In this document: positions 27,190 to 35,161 of the stretch, in pieces
Position numbering within the stretch: the stretch's first letter is position 1
How the letters are laid out: each line of letters begins with the position of its first letter
Assembly (NCBI GenBank): GCA_037145635.1
Contig: JBBCXB010000002.1
Location: 372,001-436,000, forward strand
Length of the DNA: 64,000 bases
Direction: 5' to 3'
DNA from: JAATFS01 sp037145635
Lineage (GTDB): Bacteria; Pseudomonadota; Gammaproteobacteria; Xanthomonadales; Xanthomonadaceae
The notes under the pieces: model-generated
The model's input: the letters and a program-made list of their open reading frames with translations, nothing else
Database searches by the model: none
Told to the model about the DNA's origin: nothing
Position numbers and translations under genes: made by a program

Positions 27190-28053
27190 TCAGCGATCGC
27201 TCTTGAGGTACTGCAGGAACGGATCGTTCTTGTCGAGCACGATCACGCCGTTGCCATCGGTCATGGAGCCGCGGTAGGCCTCCAGGCTGCGGTAGAACGC
27301 ATAGAACGACGGGTCGGTCGAGCCGGCCTTGCCGTAGATGCTGGCGGCCTGGGCGTCGCCCTCTCCGCGCAGCTTCTGGGCGTCGCGCTCGGCGTCGGCC
27401 ACGATCACGGTGCTCTCGCGGTCGGCCTGGGCGCGGATGCTCAGCGACTGCTCCTCGCCCTCGGCGCGCAGCTTGCTCGCCTCCTGCTTGCGCTGGGCGC
27501 GCATGCGCTCGTAGACGTCGGTGATCACCTGGCTGTCGGTGGGCAGGTCGATCTGCTTGATGCGCAGGTCGGTGATCTGCATGCCCAGGCCCTTGATCGC
27601 GGCGTTGATGCCGGTCAGCTGGGTGGCGATCAGCTCGCTGCGGTCGCCGGAGACCAGCTGCTGCAGCGTGCGCGAGTTGATCTGGTTGCGCAGCGAGTCG
27701 GTGATGATCGGCGCCAGCCGCGAGTTGGCCACGGTCTCCTCGCCGCCGGTGGCGCGGTAGAACGCGCGCACGTCGGAGATGTAGCCGATGGCGAAGAAGT
27801 CGACGCTGACGTCCTTCTGCTCGGCGGTGAAGTAGCGCGCCGGCGCGGTGTCCAGCACCTGGAAGCGACGGTCGAACACCCGCACCGTCTCCACCAGCGG
27901 GATCTTGAAGTGCAGGCCGGGCTTGATGTCGGCCCGCACCACGCGGCCGAGGTTGAGCACCATCGCGGTCTGGTCCTCGCGCACCACGAACACCGAGCCC
28001 ATCAGGCCCAGCAGCGCGACCACGATCAGGCCGATCCAAAGCGAATTCTTCAT
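27190..28053 (-). CDS. hflC: Protease modulator HflC
   Basis: 287 residues with one N-terminal membrane anchor (about 4-24) and a periplasmic SPFH/band-7 domain. The segment R-V-V-R-A-D-I-K-P-G-L-H-F-K-I-P and the coiled region with E-R-M-R-A-Q-R-K-Q-E-A-S-K-L-R-A-E-G are typical. With HflK it forms a ring-like membrane complex that controls FtsH. Its start overlaps the hflK stop by four bases (ATGA), as in other Gammaproteobacteria. Confidence 0.97.
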   Translation of the reverse strand: MKNSLWIGLIVVALLGLMGSVFVVREDQTAMVLNLGRVVRADIKPGLHFKIPLVETVRVFDRRFQVLDTAPARYFTAEQKDVSVDFFAIGYISDVRAFYRATGGEETVANSRLAPIITDSLRNQINSRTLQQLVSGDRSELIATQLTGINAAIKGLGMQITDLRIKQIDLPTDSQVITDVYERMRAQRKQEASKLRAEGEEQSLSIRAQADRESTVIVADAERDAQKLRGEGDAQAASIYGKAGSTDPSFYAFYRSLEAYRGSMTDGNGVIVLDKNDPFLQYLKSDR

Positions 28054-29213
28054 TGTTCGTTCCCCTCACGGCCGCTCGGGCGCGGGCTGCGGTCCGGGTT
28101 GCGGATGGCCTCGGCCGATGCAGCGCCCTGCAGCGGCGGCATCACCACGTCCTGCGGCAGCAGCGACGGTGCGCTGCCCACCGACGACGACGAAGACGAC
28201 GAAGTCGACGCGCCGCCGCCGTTGCCGCCGCGGCTGGCATCGGCCGGCATCGGCACGTAGATCACCTGGCGGCCGTCGCTGCCGATCACCTTGCGGTTCT
28301 CCGACAGCACCTTCTGCACGGTCTCCAGCCACAGCCGCTTGCGGGTGACCTCGGGCGCGTTGGCGTACTGCTGCTGCAGCAGGGTGAAGCGGTCGGCGTC
28401 GCCCTCGGCCTTGGCGGTCACCGCCTCCTTGTAGCCCTCGGCCACGGTGCGGGTGCGCGAGGCCTGGCCGCGCGCTTCCGGCACCACCTTGGCGGCGTAG
28501 GCCTGGGCCTCGTTGATCAGGCGCTCGCGCACCTGCTGGGCGCCGTTGACCTCGTCGAACGCGGGCTTGACCTCTTCCGGCGGGCGCGCGTCGGGCAGGG
28601 TCAGGCCGGTCACGGCCAGGCCGGTGTTGTAGGCGGTCAGCGCGGTCTGCAGGCGTTCCTTGGCGGCGATCGCCAGCGGACCGCGGTTGTTGAGGATGGC
28701 GTTGAGGTCGGAACGGCCCACCTGCTCGCGCACCGCGCTCTGGGCGGCCTGCTCCAGCACCAGGTCGGCATTGCGCGAGCCGAACAGGTACTGGCGCGGG
28801 TCGCTGATCTGGTACTGCACGTTGAGCGAGACGTTGACGATGTTCTCGTCGCGGGTCAGCACCGGCACCTGGTTGCTGAAGGTCTTGATCTCGGTGGCGT
28901 TGACCTTGCGCACCGACTCGATCGGCCACGGCAGCTTGAAGCTGGGGCCCGGCTGCAGGATGCGCGAGAACTGGCCGAAGCGCAGCACCACGCCGCGCTG
29001 CTGCTCGCCGATGAGCTGGAAGCTGGACAACAGCACCAGCAGCGCCACCGCGACCAGCACCCAGCGCCAGATGCCGCCGTCCAGCAGGTCCTTCAGCGGG
29101 CCGGGCACGTTGCCCCAGCCGCCGCCATTGCCGCCGCCGCGCGGACGCCAGGACCCGCGCCGATTGGGGTCCGGGCCGTCTCCGCCCTTGCTGCCGGGTG
29201 TGTTCCAGGCCAT
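28050..29213 (-). CDS. hflK: FtsH protease regulator HflK
   Basis: 387 residues. A Gly/Arg-rich cytoplasmic N-terminus (G-G-G-N-G-G-G-W-G) precedes a membrane span near 50-70 and the SPFH domain (G-E-Q-Q-R-G-V-V-L-R-F-G). The C-terminal tail after about residue 340 is Gly- and Ser-rich low complexity. It partners HflC in modulating FtsH. The usual upstream hfq-hflX genes are not here: the gene diverges from a response regulator, so it has its own promoter. Confidence 0.97.
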   Translation of the reverse strand: MAWNTPGSKGGDGPDPNRRGSWRPRGGGNGGGWGNVPGPLKDLLDGGIWRWVLVAVALLVLLSSFQLIGEQQRGVVLRFGQFSRILQPGPSFKLPWPIESVRKVNATEIKTFSNQVPVLTRDENIVNVSLNVQYQISDPRQYLFGSRNADLVLEQAAQSAVREQVGRSDLNAILNNRGPLAIAAKERLQTALTAYNTGLAVTGLTLPDARPPEEVKPAFDEVNGAQQVRERLINEAQAYAAKVVPEARGQASRTRTVAEGYKEAVTAKAEGDADRFTLLQQQYANAPEVTRKRLWLETVQKVLSENRKVIGSDGRQVIYVPMPADASRGGNGGGASTSSSSSSSVGSAPSLLPQDVVMPPLQGAASAEAIRNPDRSPRPSGREGNEQ

Positions 29214-29485
29214 GCACGCTCCGTGATCGAGGGGCTGTGCGGGCCATTCCCGCAGTGCCGCCCTGTTTGTTGAACCGCCGATTCTACAAGATGGGGCAGA
29301 CCCGGCGTTTCGGAAGGGCGCGGCGGTGCATGGAGCGTTTACCCATGCCGGCCGCGGGCACTCCGGCCATGGCGTCGGGCCATGCCAGAGCCGGCCGGCG
29401 CGGATTCCGGGCCGTGGCCGCCGCGGGTCCCTTTCCGCGGTCGAGGGCGCGCACTACACTCGCGGCGCACCTCTGGGGAACCCGC

Positions 29486-29869
29486 ATGGCACGCATCCTG
29501 ATCGTCGACGACTCGCCGTCGCAGCTGCTGGGCATCCAGCGCATTGTCGAGAAGCTGGGCCACCAGACCCTGACCGCCACCGACGGTGCCGCCGGGGTGG
29601 AAGTGGCCAAGGCCGCCCTGCCCGACCTGGTGCTGATGGACGTGGTGATGCCCAACCTCAACGGGTTCCAGGCCACCCGCACGCTCAAGCGCGAGGCCAG
29701 CACCCGCAACATCCCGGTGATCCTGGTCACCACCAAGGACCAGGACACCGACCGCATGTGGGGCATGCGCCAGGGCGCCCGCGCCTATCTCACCAAGCCG
29801 TTCTCGGAGAACGAGCTGTCGGAGGTGATCGAGCGCATCTTCAGCCAGGACGGGCCGCCGGCCACCTAG
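29486..29869 (+). CDS. PilH-like single-domain response regulator
   Basis: 127 residues, receiver domain only. Acidic pocket D8-D9, phosphoacceptor D52 in L-M-D-V-V-M-P, and K in L-T-K-P-F are all present. The starts M-A-R-I-L-I-V-D-D-S-P-S and T-T-K-D-Q-D-T-D-R-M-W-G-M-R-Q-G-A-R resemble PilH of type IV pilus chemosensory systems more than CheY of flagella. It is an orphan here: no kinase, pilG or pilJ is adjacent. It diverges from hflK across 270 bases. Confidence 0.88.
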   Translation: MARILIVDDSPSQLLGIQRIVEKLGHQTLTATDGAAGVEVAKAALPDLVLMDVVMPNLNGFQATRTLKREASTRNIPVILVTTKDQDTDRMWGMRQGARAYLTKPFSENELSEVIERIFSQDGPPAT

Positions 29870-29899
29870 GCCCGCGGCCCGGCCGTGCCGGGCGGCGCG

Positions 29900-30784
29900 T
29901 CAGGCGGTCTCGCCGAACGCCTTGGCCAGGCCGCGGTAGGCCTTCTTCTGCGCGTCGCTGGTCGGCGCCGGGGCCAGGATCTCCAGTTCCACGATCTGGT
30001 CGCCGGGCGGGTTGCCCGGCAGGCCGCGGCCGCGCAGGCGCAGCTTGCGGCCGGCATCGGAGTCGGCCGGCACCTTCAGCTCCACCGCGCCGCCCAGGGT
30101 GGGCACGCTGATGCTGGTGCCGAGCGCGGCCTGCCAGGGCATGACCTGCAGGGTGTAGAGGATGTTGCGGCCGTCCACCTCGAACTGCGGGTGCGCGGCG
30201 TACTCGATCTCCAGCAGCAGGTTGCCGCCGCCGTTGCCCTGCCCGGTCAGGCGGATGGCCTGGCCCGGCTGGATGCCCTTGGGCACGCGCACGTCCAGCT
30301 GGCGGCCGTTGATGGTGATGCGCACGCTGTCGCCGGCGTGCACCGCCTCCAGCGGCACCGCCAGCTTGGCGCGGGTGTCGCCGCGTGGCTGCGGGCCGGC
30401 GCCGGCCGCGCCGGGGCCCCGCCCGCGGCCGCGCTGGCCGGCGAACAGGCTCTCGAAAAAATCGCTGAAGCCGCCGCCGGCCCCGCCGTTGCCGAACACC
30501 TCCTCGAAGTCGAAGCCGGCCCCGCCGTTGAAGTTGGGCGGCGCGTTGAACTCCTCGCCGGGGCGGTAGCCCTGCGCGCGCAACTGGTCGTAGGCCGCGC
30601 GCTTCTGCGGGTCGCGCAGCGCCTCGTAGGCCTCGTTGACCGCCTTGAACTTGTCCTCGGCGCCGGCCTCCTTGCTGACGTCGGGATGGTATTTACGCGC
30701 AAGGCGGCGGTAGGCGGTCTTGATCTCGGCCTCGCCCGCGGTCGGCTCGACGCCCAGCGTCGCGTAGTAATCCTTGAATTCCAT
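29900..30784 (-). CDS. cbpA: DnaJ-type co-chaperone CbpA
   Basis: 294 residues. The J-domain begins M-E-F-K-D-Y-Y-A-T-L-G-V and has the H-P-D motif in A-R-K-Y-H-P-D-V-S. A Gly/Phe-rich linker (about 75-130) follows, then the two beta-domains of the DnaJ C-terminal region, with no zinc-finger Cys motifs, as in CbpA. It stimulates DnaK and may bind curved DNA. It lies 142 bases downstream of the hsp20 gene on the same strand, so both may respond to heat. The modulator CbpM is not seen. Confidence 0.92.
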   Translation of the reverse strand: MEFKDYYATLGVEPTAGEAEIKTAYRRLARKYHPDVSKEAGAEDKFKAVNEAYEALRDPQKRAAYDQLRAQGYRPGEEFNAPPNFNGGAGFDFEEVFGNGGAGGGFSDFFESLFAGQRGRGRGPGAAGAGPQPRGDTRAKLAVPLEAVHAGDSVRITINGRQLDVRVPKGIQPGQAIRLTGQGNGGGNLLLEIEYAAHPQFEVDGRNILYTLQVMPWQAALGTSISVPTLGGAVELKVPADSDAGRKLRLRGRGLPGNPPGDQIVELEILAPAPTSDAQKKAYRGLAKAFGETA

Positions 30785-30926
30785 CCATCACACCTCTGAA
30801 AAAGGAGTGGCCCGCAGCCGGGAAGCCGCGGGCCAGCCGCATCGCAGCCGGGCTCCACACCGCGCCCATTCTACGGGCGCGGTGTGGACCGGGAGCGAAG
30901 CCGTCGCCGGCTCCGCCCAGGCTCGC

Positions 30927-31409
30927 TCACTGCACGGAGCCGCCGTTGGGCAGGGTCGCGCCGCCGCCCACCTGGATCCGCCGCGGCGTGGCCGCCGGCT
31001 TCTTGGGGATGCGGATCTCCAGCACGCCGTTGCTGCCCACGGCGGTGATGCCGTCGGCATCGGCGCTGTCGGGCAACGCGAAGCGCCGGTGGAAGCTGCC
31101 GTAGCGGCGCTCGATGCGCGAGAAGCGCTCGGTCTGCGCGCGCGGCTCGCCCTGGCGCTCGCCCTTGATCGACAGGATGCCCTTGTCCATCTGCACCTCG
31201 ATCGCCGCCGGGTCGATGCCCGGCAGGTCGGCGTACAGCACGAACTGCTCGGCCTCCTCCTTGATGTCCACCCGCGGCACCCACTGCGCGGTGACCACGG
31301 CGGATTCGTCGGTGTCGGTGCCCGGGTCGAAGAAGCGCTCGAACACCTGCTTGATCTCGTTCTGCAGCGAGGCCTGGGCCAGCCACGGCTGATAGCGGAC
31401 GATACTCAT
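30927..31409 (-). CDS. Small heat shock protein, Hsp20 family
   Basis: 160 residues with a central alpha-crystallin domain (P-R-V-D-I-K-E-E-A-E-Q-F-V-L near 45 to G-V-L-E-I-R-I-P-K-K near 140). It has the family G-I-L-x-I-K-G-E-R loop and the C-terminal I-x-I/V-type motif only in weak form (R-R-I-Q-V). It holds unfolding proteins for refolding by DnaK. GGAGG precedes the ATG at 31409. A heat-shock-type promoter is visible upstream (separate entry). Confidence 0.95.
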   Translation of the reverse strand: MSIVRYQPWLAQASLQNEIKQVFERFFDPGTDTDESAVVTAQWVPRVDIKEEAEQFVLYADLPGIDPAAIEVQMDKGILSIKGERQGEPRAQTERFSRIERRYGSFHRRFALPDSADADGITAVGSNGVLEIRIPKKPAATPRRIQVGGGATLPNGGSVQ

Positions 31410-31476
31410 GACATTGCCTCCAGAGTTGGGTTGACGGCGGGGGCGCGCCCGCGGCACGCCCCCGGCCTACCGCGTC

Positions 31477-31502
31477 AGATAGGCGCCGCCGGGGGCTTCA
31501 AG
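31477..31502 (-). promoter_or_regulatory. Candidate sigma-32 promoter for hsp20
   Basis: On the minus strand CTTGAA at 31502-31497 is followed after 13 bases by CCTATCT (31483-31477), close to the sigma-32 pattern CTTGAA with CCCCATNT. The expected start site would give a leader of roughly 60 bases. Inferred from sequence only. Confidence 0.5.
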
Positions 31503-31561
31503 CATCTTGACGTCGCCTTCCCGGCCGGCTTTCTAGACTGCGTTCAGCCAAGGAGCCCGCC

Positions 31562-32056
31562 ATGCCCATCAAGGTCGGAGAACGCATTCCCGAGGTCGTG
31601 CTGAAGCGGCTGAAGGACGGAATCGAGAGCGTGGACACCCCCACCCTGTTCGCCGGCCGCAAGGTCGTGCTGTTCGGGGTACCGGGCGCGTTCACGCCGA
31701 CCTGCTCGGCCAAGCACCTGCCGGGCTATGTCGAGCATTTCGACGACTTCCGCCGCCGCGGCATCGAGGTGTACTGCACCTCGGTCAACGACCCGTTCGT
31801 GATGCAGGCCTGGGGCCGCAACCAGATGACCCCCGACGGCCTGCAGCTGCTGCCCGACGGCAACGGCGACTTGGCGCGCGCGCTCGGGCTGGAGCTGGAC
31901 GCCAGCGGCTCGGGCATGGGCATGCGCTCGCGGCGCTTCGCGCTGTACGCCGAGGACGGCGTGGTACAGGCCCTGTTCGTCGAGGAGCCGGGCGACTTTA
32001 GCATCTCCGCCGCCGACCACGTGCTGCAGCATCTGCCAGAACCCCTTCCCACCTGA
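31562..32056 (+). CDS. Peroxiredoxin, Prx5/AhpE-like group
   Basis: 164 residues. The peroxidatic Cys48 sits in V-P-G-A-F-T-P-T-C-S, the typical atypical-2-Cys/Prx5 motif, and Arg follows in the D-D-F-R-R-R segment. A second Cys at 72 (V-Y-C-T-S-V-N-D) matches the position found in glutaredoxin-dependent Prx5 proteins. It reduces peroxides, probably with glutathione/glutaredoxin. A ferritin-like gene follows 24 bases later, so iron storage and peroxide removal appear co-expressed. Confidence 0.93.
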   Translation: MPIKVGERIPEVVLKRLKDGIESVDTPTLFAGRKVVLFGVPGAFTPTCSAKHLPGYVEHFDDFRRRGIEVYCTSVNDPFVMQAWGRNQMTPDGLQLLPDGNGDLARALGLELDASGSGMGMRSRRFALYAEDGVVQALFVEEPGDFSISAADHVLQHLPEPLPT

Positions 32057-32080
32057 CCCCAACCGAGGAAACGGCCAGCC

Positions 32081-32647
32081 ATGTCCAACAAGCCAGCCAA
32101 CGACACTTCCCTGCCGCAAGGCCTCACCGACACCGCCACGCTGCGCGCTAATGCGCGCAAGAGTATCGAGGACGGTGCGATCACCGATACCTACGTCGCC
32201 GACCGCGAGGCGGTGATCAAGCTGCTCAACGACGCGCTCGCGACCGAGTACGTGTGCGTGCTTCGCTACTACCGCCACTACTTCACCGCCAAGGGAATGC
32301 TCGCCGATTCGGTCAAGGCCGAGTTCCTGGAGCACGCGCAGCAGGAGCAGGCCCACGCCGGCAAGTTGGCCGAGCGCATCGTCCAGCTCGGCGGCGAGCC
32401 GGACCTCAACCCGGACACGCTGACCCAGCGCTCGCACGCCGAGTACAAGGAAGGCACCGACCTGCGCGACATGGTCCGCGAGAACCTGATCGCCGAGCGG
32501 ATCGCCATCGACAGCTACCGCCAGATGATCAACTTCGTCGGCGACAAGGACACCACCACCAAGCGCATCCTGGAAGAGATCCTGGCCCAGGAAGAAGAGC
32601 ACGCCGACGAGTTCGCCGACCTGCTCGACGGCTGGATCGGCAAGTAG
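32081..32647 (+). CDS. Ferritin-like/bacterioferritin family protein
   Basis: 188 residues in a four-helix plan with di-iron ligands in repeated E-x-x-H-type motifs: A-T-E-Y near 55, E-F-L-E-H-A-Q-Q-E-Q-A-H-A near 86, A-E-R-I-A-I-D-S-Y near 142 and E-E-E-H-A-D-E-F near 172. It is longer than classical Bfr by an N-terminal extension of about 35 residues, and the heme-binding Met is not obvious. It likely stores or oxidises iron in the cytoplasm. It follows the peroxiredoxin in an operon and converges on pbpC. Confidence 0.9.
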   Translation: MSNKPANDTSLPQGLTDTATLRANARKSIEDGAITDTYVADREAVIKLLNDALATEYVCVLRYYRHYFTAKGMLADSVKAEFLEHAQQEQAHAGKLAERIVQLGGEPDLNPDTLTQRSHAEYKEGTDLRDMVRENLIAERIAIDSYRQMINFVGDKDTTTKRILEEILAQEEEHADEFADLLDGWIGK

Positions 32648-32725
32648 CCCCGTCCCGCCCGGACGCTGCGGGGAGCGCAGCGCCGGGCGATGCCTCCACC
32701 CTGCCCGCCCCGCGCGGACGGTGCC

Positions 32726-35152
32726 TCATCGCAGCAGCTCGAAGCGCAGCTGGGTCCAGGCGCCGTCCGCCGCCAGCGCGGTGAGGCGGTGCTCGCCGGG
32801 TTCGTCGAAATCGTGCACGAAGCTCTGGCGGCCGTCGCTCTGCGCGATCCAGCGGCCATCTAGCAGCCAGTCCACGCGCACGTCGCTGCCGAGGGCGCGC
32901 AGCTGCAGGCGCACGCCGTGGCCGGCGCCGGGCGGGCGCGCCAGCACGGCACGGTCGTTGAGTCCCTCGATGCGCAGCGCGGCGCTGCCGGTACGCCCGT
33001 CCGGCGCGCAGTCCGCCGCCAGCGCGGGCAGTTGCGCGGCCCGGCGCTCGGCGACGTCCAGCCATGGCGACACCAGCGCCGGCCAGCGTACGATCTCGCG
33101 GGCCTGGGTGCGGTGCGGCCGCCGGCAGTCCGGCGAGACCCGCAGTCCGCTGCCGGCATCGACCTCGAAGCGCTCGATGCCGCTGCGCCAGAGCCGGGCG
33201 TCGCGCTCGGCGAAGGTGGGCGGCACCGCGCCGTCCAGAGCATAGGCGGCGAACCGCCGGGCGCACAGCGCCGGTGCGGTCTGCGCGGCGGCCAGGCCCA
33301 GCGGCCAGCAGATGTCGTGGCGCTGCACGCTGGCCGGCATCGGTTGCGGCGCATTGTCGCCGGGCGCGCGCGGCAGGGCGTCGACCACCTCGAACATCAG
33401 CGGCAGCGCGGTCACCGCGCCGTACTGGCCCGGCAGTGGCGTGCCGTCCGGCCGCCCCACCCAGACCCCGACGGTGTAGCGGCGGGTGCTGCCGATCGCC
33501 CACGCGTCGCGGTAGCCGTAGCTGGTGCCGGTCTTCCAGGCCACGCCCGGGCGCGTGCCGGTGTCGAAGGCGCCGCCGCCGTAGCCCGGGCGCGGGTTGG
33601 ACTGCAGGATCTCGCGCACGATCCAGGCCGCGCCGGGCGAGATCAGGCGGCGCTCGATGCGCGGATCGGCCGGGGTGTAGCGCACGTGGCCGGCGATGCC
33701 GCCGCGGTTGAGCGCGGCGAACGCGCCCACCAGTTCCTGCAGCTGGGCGCCGGTGCCGCCGAGGATCAGCGCCAGGCTGGGCGTACTGCCGCGCGGGAAG
33801 CGCAGGTCGATGCCGGCGTTGGCCAGGCGCGCGGCGAAGCGCGCCGGACCGACGCGGTCGAGCAGGTCCACCGCCGGCACGTTGAGCGACTGCCGCAACG
33901 CGCCGGCCGCGCCGACCGGGCCATTGAAGGCGGCGTCGAAGTTGCCGGGACGGTAGTCGCCGAAGCTCTGTGGCGCATCCACCAGCAGGCTCTCGGAATG
34001 GATCAGGCCATCGTCCAGGGCCATGCCGTACAGGAACGGCTTGAGCGTGGAGCCGGGCGAGCGCCAGGCCTGCACCATGTCGACGTGGCCCAGGCGGCGG
34101 CGGTCGCCGAACGCCACCGAACCGACGTAGGCGCGTGCCTCCAGGCTGGCGTTGTCGACCACCAGCAGCGCGGCCGAGGTGCGCTCGGGCAGCTGCGAGA
34201 AGTACGCCGACACCCGCTCCTCCAGGGTGCGCTGCAGCTCGACGTCGAGCGTGGTGACGATGCGCGCGGCACGCGGCTGCGCGCCGTGCAGGCGCTGGGC
34301 CAGCAGCGCGGCGTGCAGCGGCGGCTGCAGCGCGCGCGCCACCACCGGCTCGATGCGGGCGTCGTCGACCTCCGCGCGCGACCACACGCCGAGGTCGGCC
34401 ATGCGTTCGAGCACCTTGTCGCGCGCCTGCCGCGCGCGCTCGGGGTGCCGGTCCGGCCGCAGCCGGCTGGGCGACTGCGGCAGCACCGCCAGCAGCGCGG
34501 CTTCGGCGTGCGACAGCTGCGCGGCGGGCTTGCCGAGGTAGGCCCAGCTCGCCGCCTCCACGCCCTCGACGGTGCCGCCGTAGGGCGCGCGCTCCAGGTA
34601 CAGCTGCAGGATCTGGCGCTTGCTCAGGTGGGCTTCCAGCTGCAGCGCACGCAGCAGCTGGCGCAGCTTGCCCCACGCCGTGCGGGTCGGCCGGGGGTCG
34701 CCCGGCGCGTCGAGGATGCGCGCCACCTGCATCGTCAGGGTGGAGCCGCCGGACACGATCCGGCGCGCGCCGACCCACTGCGTGCCGGCGCGCAGCAAGG
34801 CCCAGGGATTGACGCCCGGATGCCGCCAGAACCAGCGGTCCTCGTAGCCGAGCAGTGCCTCCAGGTACCGCGGCGACACGCTCTCGGGCGTGGCCGGGTA
34901 GCGCCACACGCCCTGCGCGTCGGCGAAGGCGCGCAGCGGCGTGCCGTCGCGCGCGACCACCAGAGTGGAGGTGTCGCGCGCGCGCGGCAGCGGCAGCGGG
35001 CACGCCAGGTCCAGCAGCAGCAGCGCCGACAGCAGCGCGACCGTGCCCCAGCGCAGCCCTGCCCGCACCCGGCGGCCGCGCGGCGCACGCGCGGACCGGG
35101 CGGCGGCCGCGGAGGCACCGGCCGGCCGGGGGACGGAAGGCGAGCCGGACAT
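32726..35152 (-). CDS. pbpC: Penicillin-binding protein 1C
   Basis: 808 residues: cytoplasmic Arg-rich tail, membrane anchor near 36-54, a GT51 glycosyltransferase domain (E-D-R-W-F-W-R-H-P-G and G-G-S-T-L-T-M-Q), a transpeptidase domain with the S-x-x-K motif in P-G-S-T-L-K-P and K-T-G-T-S, and a C-terminal BiPBP_C domain. It polymerises peptidoglycan. It starts nine bases after the alpha-2-macroglobulin stop, the classic pairing of a protease trap with PBP1C. Confidence 0.96.
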   Translation of the reverse strand: MSGSPSVPRPAGASAAAARSARAPRGRRVRAGLRWGTVALLSALLLLDLACPLPLPRARDTSTLVVARDGTPLRAFADAQGVWRYPATPESVSPRYLEALLGYEDRWFWRHPGVNPWALLRAGTQWVGARRIVSGGSTLTMQVARILDAPGDPRPTRTAWGKLRQLLRALQLEAHLSKRQILQLYLERAPYGGTVEGVEAASWAYLGKPAAQLSHAEAALLAVLPQSPSRLRPDRHPERARQARDKVLERMADLGVWSRAEVDDARIEPVVARALQPPLHAALLAQRLHGAQPRAARIVTTLDVELQRTLEERVSAYFSQLPERTSAALLVVDNASLEARAYVGSVAFGDRRRLGHVDMVQAWRSPGSTLKPFLYGMALDDGLIHSESLLVDAPQSFGDYRPGNFDAAFNGPVGAAGALRQSLNVPAVDLLDRVGPARFAARLANAGIDLRFPRGSTPSLALILGGTGAQLQELVGAFAALNRGGIAGHVRYTPADPRIERRLISPGAAWIVREILQSNPRPGYGGGAFDTGTRPGVAWKTGTSYGYRDAWAIGSTRRYTVGVWVGRPDGTPLPGQYGAVTALPLMFEVVDALPRAPGDNAPQPMPASVQRHDICWPLGLAAAQTAPALCARRFAAYALDGAVPPTFAERDARLWRSGIERFEVDAGSGLRVSPDCRRPHRTQAREIVRWPALVSPWLDVAERRAAQLPALAADCAPDGRTGSAALRIEGLNDRAVLARPPGAGHGVRLQLRALGSDVRVDWLLDGRWIAQSDGRQSFVHDFDEPGEHRLTALAADGAWTQLRFELLR

Positions 35153-35161
35153 CCCGCAGCG